This document shows positions 5,172 through 7,324 of a DNA stretch of 7,324 bases, one piece after another; position 1 is the first letter of the stretch; every line of letters starts with the position of its first letter. The notes below the pieces were generated by a model, which did not search any database, was not told the origin of the DNA, and was given only the letters and a program-made list of their open reading frames with translations. The stretch lies in assembly GCA_017990795.1 (NCBI GenBank), contig JAGNNG010000086.1, positions 1-7,324 of the forward strand. Reading direction: 5' to 3'. A program made the position numbers and the translations under genes. The stretch is from Deltaproteobacteria bacterium. Its GTDB lineage: Bacteria; Myxococcota_A; Polyangia; Palsa-1104; JAEUJZ01.

Positions 5172-6716
5172 CTAGGTGGCGTCTTTGTGTCCGAAGTCGA
5201 CGATCTCGGCGTGGATGACGTCAAGCTGCGCGACTAGGAACATGCCGCGTACGTTGCCGCGTGGGGACGTTGCAGTATGGTCCGCCCAGGCCTGCGTGCC
5301 GTTGCCGACGGGCAGGTTGCGGCACGGTAGTGGAGAGCTGCCGAGCGCCGTGATGCGCACACTGGACACGGCCTCCATGCCCGCGCGCTCCCACGCATAT
5401 GGCACTTGGGTCAGAAGCCGTCGCAGTGGACTGTTTTCCCACAGCGCAGGATCGTCGCTGCGCGAAAAGGCCCCGGTCTTGCGATCTTGATGCAGCGTAT
5501 ACGCATAGCCACCGCCAAATGGCGCACTGTCCGACAGCATCCGCGTCTGCTTATCGACATAAAGGACGTGTCGTTCGGGGATGATTTCCTTTTCGTGAAC
5601 GGCGCCGACTTCAAGGACCCAGCAGTCTTTGACATAACCTACGACTTCGACGTGCAGCAGGAACGGGCGGGTCCAGTGGTCGTTGCTGTCGCGGTGCGCC
5701 ACCATGTAGCGCCACCAGTCTCCAGCTGCGATGGGCGGAGGATAGGCCGCGGCTTCCTCTGCAGTAATCACCCAGGTCAGGTCTAAGCTGGCCAGCTTCT
5801 TCTGCTCTTGAGCGCCGGCCTGTGCCGCGCTGTCCTGAACGATTCCGTAGATAAGCGAGCGCAACGCCGGATGAAAGTTGGTCTGGCTGCTGCCTGGATC
5901 GCGCTGCTCTGCGGCGTTTTGCACCGACAGCGGCTGCGGACGCCACATCAGGTCTGGGTGGTCGCTGGCGGACTTGCCGGTCCAGGTTCCTGATTTGGGA
6001 TTCTGCTTATCGCCATTGATGCGGTAGGTGTAGACCTTGGGCGCGTTGTCGTCGGGCCAGTTCTGGGTGCCAACGTGATCAGGCTGCACCGCATCGTCGG
6101 CAAACCATAGCTTCATCGTGACGTCGTAGGTGTCGGCGGCTACCTCGGCGTAGCTACACTCGTATTTATATGCGGGGTAGTTCCAGACCTCGCGGACTGG
6201 CTCCTTCGTCTTGGGATCAATCGGGTCCAGCTTGGTGTCAAAGATAAGCCCCCGCTTGTCCTTGCCGATGGACTGCAGCACCGTCGCATGAAACAGGTGT
6301 GCTTCGTTGGGCCCCAGCTTCCGAATCAGATCCACCGGGTCACCGTTGTGACACACCGTCAGCAGTCCCTTTTGGTCGCCAACCCCAAACCGGATTCCTT
6401 TGCGGGTCTTTTCTTGATTGGGTTCCGCCTCGAGCACCGAAGCTGCTGCCCAGCCGTTGCAGTGACCCCACCAGAAGGCTTTGTAACCGGTGGCTTGCTC
6501 CATGCGCGAGTCTGACCAGTGACGCCAGCGCTCAAACTCTTTGGAGCGCGGGTTGTTCAGTCCCAGGGCCACGCAGTACCGGTCGTACTTGTCGAGTGGA
6601 CCGTCGTCGTCATACAGGTTGCGATAGTCCTGGCGCTCTTCGCTGGTGAACATTGGCCACCAGTATCCAGACCATGCTGGCCGCTCTGCTTCGCCGTGGG
6701 TTAGGAAGTCGCTCAT
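5172..6716 (-). CDS. Transglutaminase-elicitor-like protein with an extra C-terminal domain
   Basis: The 514-residue product resembles the transglutaminase elicitor family (TGase_elicitor, known from Phytophthora GP42 and some bacteria). Visible hallmarks are the N-terminal WSGYWWP (15-21), GHCNGWAAASV (84-94) with the likely nucleophile Cys86, FHATVLQSIG (142-151) with His143, Asp160 in LIFD, and EVWNYPAYKY (176-185), ending in a GTWTGKSASDHPDLMW stretch (243-258). Cys86-His143-Asp160 is the inferred catalytic set. Family members cross-link Gln and Lys side chains. Residues about 328-512 form a second, unassigned domain (GDWWRYMV start, then beta-rich, a Cys-containing LPCRNLPVG strand and a final EIVDFG), similar in style to domains of bacterial lipoproteins. 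No signal peptide is present, unlike the secreted oomycete proteins. ATG 6716 is chosen because AGGAG lies five bases upstream and overlaps the alternative GTG at 6722; an in-frame stop at 6780-6782 excludes a hidden export signal. Confidence 0.85.
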   Translation of the reverse strand: MSDFLTHGEAERPAWSGYWWPMFTSEERQDYRNLYDDDGPLDKYDRYCVALGLNNPRSKEFERWRHWSDSRMEQATGYKAFWWGHCNGWAAASVLEAEPNQEKTRKGIRFGVGDQKGLLTVCHNGDPVDLIRKLGPNEAHLFHATVLQSIGKDKRGLIFDTKLDPIDPKTKEPVREVWNYPAYKYECSYAEVAADTYDVTMKLWFADDAVQPDHVGTQNWPDDNAPKVYTYRINGDKQNPKSGTWTGKSASDHPDLMWRPQPLSVQNAAEQRDPGSSQTNFHPALRSLIYGIVQDSAAQAGAQEQKKLASLDLTWVITAEEAAAYPPPIAAGDWWRYMVAHRDSNDHWTRPFLLHVEVVGYVKDCWVLEVGAVHEKEIIPERHVLYVDKQTRMLSDSAPFGGGYAYTLHQDRKTGAFSRSDDPALWENSPLRRLLTQVPYAWERAGMEAVSSVRITALGSSPLPCRNLPVGNGTQAWADHTATSPRGNVRGMFLVAQLDVIHAEIVDFGHKDAT

Positions 6717-6721
6717 GGGCA

Positions 6722-6726
6722 CTCCT
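6722..6726 (-). promoter_or_regulatory. Ribosome binding site that fixes the ATG 6716 start
   Basis: AGGAG (6726-6722, minus strand) is five bases before ATG 6716. It overlaps the in-frame GTG at 6722-6720, which therefore cannot be the start. This removes two residues from the longest reading frame. Confidence 0.7.
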
Positions 6727-6781
6727 GCCGCTGGGGGTCCGTTGCTGGTCGTACAGCTGCGATGATGGAAATCAGGTTCTC

Positions 6782-6930
6782 ACAGTACTCCGACAGTACC
6801 TCGGGTCGCAAGCCGCCGAGTCGGTATGGCTTTCTATCGACAGATGTCCCAGCGACTGCTGGCCTGGTCCTTCTGCGACAGTCTTGTCGTTTGGGTTTAG
6901 CGGGCTTGCTTCTTGCTGCCTATGCGACAG
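6782..6930 (+). repeat. Short direct repeats (ACAGTAC x2, CGACAG x4) in the divergent intergenic region
   Basis: ACAGTAC occurs at 6782-6788 and 6793-6799, 11 bp apart (one helical turn); GTACT (6785-6789) with AGTAC (6795-6799) also forms a small inverted repeat. CGACAG occurs four times in the same direction, at 6791, 6838, 6876 and 6925; the third copy is part of a CGACA-GTCT-TGTCG hairpin (6876-6889). The 299-base region between the divergent transglutaminase-like and kinase genes holds no convincing coding frame, so these may be regulator sites. The same hexamer also occurs in coding parts of the window, so significance is uncertain. Confidence 0.3.
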
Positions 6931-6954
6931 CCTGCCATCGCTACGCACAATCGG

Positions 6955-6986
6955 CTGACAAATCCCCAGCCAGAGCCGGGTATAAT
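6955..6986 (+). promoter_or_regulatory. Candidate promoter for the Ser/Thr kinase gene
   Basis: A perfect TATAAT at 6981-6986 lies 29 bases before the kinase ATG. CTGACA (6955-6960) matches the -35 consensus at 5 of 6 positions, but the 20-base spacer is longer than the preferred 17. The predicted leader of about 23 bases contains the AGGAG at 7004-7008. The -10 box is more convincing than the pair. Confidence 0.45.
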
Positions 6987-7015
6987 CACAGCGCCGTCGT
7001 GGCAGGAGCATCCAG

Positions 7016-7324
7016 ATGGTCCAGGTCGGAGACAAAATCGGCAACTATCAGGTCGTGCGCAGCCTGGGCAGCGGGGCCATGGGCACGGTGTACGAGGCGC
7101 AGCACGAGCAGATCAAGTCTCGAGTGGCGGTCAAAGTTCTGCATCCGCACTACGCGCAGCACAGCGGCGTCCGTGACCGCTTCTTCCAAGAGGCCTACAC
7201 CGCCAACCGCGTCAGCCATCCCGGCGTCGTCAGCGTCTTTGATCACGGTCAGGTCGGCGACAGTGCCTACATCATCATGGAGCTTTTGCCCGGCGAGTCG
7301 CTCTACGCCCGCATGCGTCGCGGC
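7016..7324 (+). CDS. Hanks-type serine/threonine protein kinase, N-terminal part, runs off the right edge
   Basis: An open frame of 103 codons from ATG 7016 reaches the window end without a stop. It begins a eukaryotic-like Ser/Thr kinase domain almost at the first residue. The glycine loop is GSGAMGTVYEA (18-28), the ATP-anchoring lysine is Lys40 in VAVKVL, the partner helix-C glutamate is probably Glu59 in RFFQEA, followed by VSHPGVVSVFDHG (66-78) and the hinge IIMELLPGESL (86-96). The catalytic HRD and DFG motifs lie outside the window, so activity cannot be judged. The start is supported by AGGAG at 7004-7008, seven bases upstream, and a TATAAT at 6981. Such kinases phosphorylate Ser/Thr and are abundant in myxobacteria. 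The gene diverges from the transglutaminase-like gene. Confidence 0.93.
   Translation, partial: MVQVGDKIGNYQVVRSLGSGAMGTVYEAQHEQIKSRVAVKVLHPHYAQHSGVRDRFFQEAYTANRVSHPGVVSVFDHGQVGDSAYIIMELLPGESLYARMRRG

Noticed and set aside
5015..5224. Minus-strand frame of 69 codons between the MscS and transglutaminase-like genes
   Set aside because: It overlaps the 3' end of the transglutaminase-like gene, runs through the terminator hairpin and has low-complexity sequence.
4668..5237. Plus-strand frame of 189 codons
   Set aside because: It is antisense to the MscS N-terminus and spans the intergenic hairpin, with no domain features.
6772..7044. Minus-strand frame of 90 codons in the divergent region
   Set aside because: It covers the kinase promoter and start, has no ribosome binding site or domain, and is unlikely to be expressed.

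Overview
The window is GC-rich, densely coded bacterial DNA. The gene content points to a deltaproteobacterial or myxobacterial (Myxococcota-like) chromosome: a Hanks-type Ser/Thr kinase, a SIR2-like protein, a bacterial relative of the oomycete transglutaminase elicitors, TolB (so a Gram-negative envelope), and a signal-peptide cyclophilin with an Ala/Lys/Pro tail. This placement is inferred from protein families. No rRNA or marker gene is present, and the genus cannot be read from the sequence. No tRNA, rRNA, insertion sequence, CRISPR array or phage gene was seen.

Layout. (1) 1-439, minus strand: the N-terminal part of a SIR2-like protein that runs off the left edge. (2) 440-627: a divergent intergenic region with candidate promoters in both directions. 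(3) 628-1263, plus strand: an unrecognised 211-residue protein. (4) 1264-1395: a gap with a weak hairpin and an inverted repeat. (5) 1396-2187 and 2303-3619, plus strand: an exported cyclophilin-type peptidyl-prolyl isomerase followed by tolB, with a strong hairpin in the gap between them. (6) 3616-5004, minus strand: an MscS-family mechanosensitive channel that converges on tolB so tightly that both stop codons lie in one CTAG. (7) 5005-5171: a perfect -10 box for the channel gene and a strong terminator-like hairpin behind the next gene. (8) 5172-6716, minus strand: a transglutaminase-elicitor-like protein with an extra C-terminal domain. (9) 6717-7015: a divergent intergenic region with short direct repeats. 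(10) 7016-7324, plus strand: the start of a Ser/Thr protein kinase that runs off the right edge.

Together, the centre is an envelope-maintenance block: periplasmic protein folding (cyclophilin), the Tol-Pal outer-membrane system (TolB) and osmotic release (MscS). The flanks carry NAD-binding-fold, transglutaminase-like and kinase proteins typical of myxobacterial accessory and signalling repertoires. I see no clear multi-gene novel system. The best candidates for a second look are the elicitor-like protein without an export signal, the SIR2 protein with an altered GAG motif, and two promoter arrangements that would give almost leaderless mRNAs.
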